DNA from: an uncultured Oscillospiraceae bacterium
GTDB taxonomy: Bacteria > Bacillota > Clostridia > Oscillospirales > Ruminococcaceae
Reading direction: 5' to 3'
DNA: 5,699 bases
Assembly (NCBI GenBank): GCA_900543295.1
Contig: UQQY01000141.1
Coordinates: 1 to 5,699, forward strand
The position numbers and the translations under genes were made by a program. Of this stretch, positions 5,226-5,699 are shown piece after piece. The number at the start of each line of letters is the position of its first letter. The first letter of the stretch is position 1. The notes beneath the pieces are model-generated. The model made no database searches, had not been told where the DNA came from, and was given only the letters and a program-made list of their open reading frames with translations.

Positions 5226-5699
5226 TTACGTCCGCTCTTCAAGCATTGCCGCAATCCGGCGGGCAGCCCCGTCTGGTGAAAGCGCGCTGGTATCGAGCTT
5301 TACGGTATTCATTTCGGCATAGCCGCCAAGCTGGCTGAGACTGCGTGCAATAACAGCTTCGTCGCGGCTTCCGCGTGCAATGTCCTGCATGAGCCTTTTG
5401 CGCAGCACGTCTTCGCTCTGCACAAGCGTAACGCACAAAACCCGGGAGCTTTGCGTGCGCAGACGGGCGAGCACTTCAGAGAGAATATGCTGTTCGTGCA
5501 TAACCCAGCAGAAGATTACGTTTTGATATGCGGAGCAGTCAAGAAACTGTGCAAGCAGGAACGTGATGTTTTCCATGACCATACGCTTGGTTTCTTCGGT
5601 CACGAGAAAAGGATCGGCATCCCAGCACCAGTCTCCGTCCAAAAAGACCGCATCCGGCAGAATTTTTTGCAGTGCTCGGCTGACGGTTGTCTTTCCGGC
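5226..5699 (-). CDS. Small P-loop kinase-like ATPase, 5'-truncated by the window
   Basis: The frame is open to the right window edge; 157 C-terminal residues are present and the start is outside. The first visible residues, A-G-K-T-T-V-S-R, are the end of a Walker A loop, so only about 10-15 residues are probably missing. D-G-D-W at 21-24 is the acidic strand seen in small nucleotide- and metabolite-kinase-like ATPases (AAA_33/adenylylsulfate-kinase-like group), where it normally meets the phosphate acceptor. The L-R-K-R-L-x-x-D-I-x-R-G region near residues 98-109 looks like the arginine-rich lid. No transmembrane segment is seen, so it should be cytoplasmic. It lies 160 bases before the DegV-like gene on the same strand, but that gene has its own promoter. 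Phosphotransfer to a small molecule is likely from the family; the acceptor is unknown. The TTG at 5642 that could open a shorter frame is an internal Leu codon, as the Walker A lies before it. Confidence 0.75.
   Translation of the reverse strand, partial: AGKTTVSRALQKILPDAVFLDGDWCWDADPFLVTEETKRMVMENITFLLAQFLDCSAYQNVIFCWVMHEQHILSEVLARLRTQSSRVLCVTLVQSEDVLRKRLMQDIARGSRDEAVIARSLSQLGGYAEMNTVKLDTSALSPDGAARRIAAMLEERT

Overview
The window looks like a chromosomal piece of a low-to-mid GC Gram-positive bacterium, most likely a gut-type Clostridia/Bacillota lineage. The grounds are strong AGGAGG-type ribosome binding sites before every complete gene, a DegV-family protein, a TTTACA-17-TATAAT sigma-A promoter, and a membrane protein whose C-terminal domains I associate with Clostridia. 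No mobile element, CRISPR array, tRNA or rRNA is visible.

Layout. Positions 1-2098 (+ strand) hold a two-gene unit: the 3' part of a family 20 glycoside hydrolase gene (beta-N-acetylhexosaminidase type), then, after 28 bases, a complete PHP-domain metal hydrolase. A strong GC-rich hairpin at 2134-2167, with T runs on both strands, separates this unit from a convergent minus-strand unit and should stop transcription from both sides. The minus-strand unit reads from about 5157 down to 2178 and has three overlapping genes: a short, divergent DegV-like protein (5065-4307), a hot-dog acyl-CoA thioesterase (4332-3790) and a single-pass membrane protein with six 17-residue repeats (3797-2178). The overlaps are 26 and 8 bases, so the three are probably translationally coupled. 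A well-formed promoter lies at 5164-5192, followed by a leader of about 90 bases that can fold in two mutually exclusive ways. Upstream, still on the minus strand, is the 3' part of a small P-loop kinase-like gene (5699-5226), cut by the window edge.

How the genes may work together. DegV proteins are fatty-acid carriers in the well-studied FakB cases, and hot-dog thioesterases hydrolyse acyl-CoAs. An operon coupling the two suggests acyl-chain handling, with the third gene adding a membrane protein with a large extracytoplasmic part. The DegV member has lost the usual ligand-contacting residues, so its ligand may differ. The GH20-PHP pair points to amino-sugar glycan use, but the PHP substrate cannot be read from sequence.

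Most genes here are ordinary family members. The points worth a second look are the degenerate DegV pocket, the leader structure of that operon, and the recently expanded 51-bp coding repeat.
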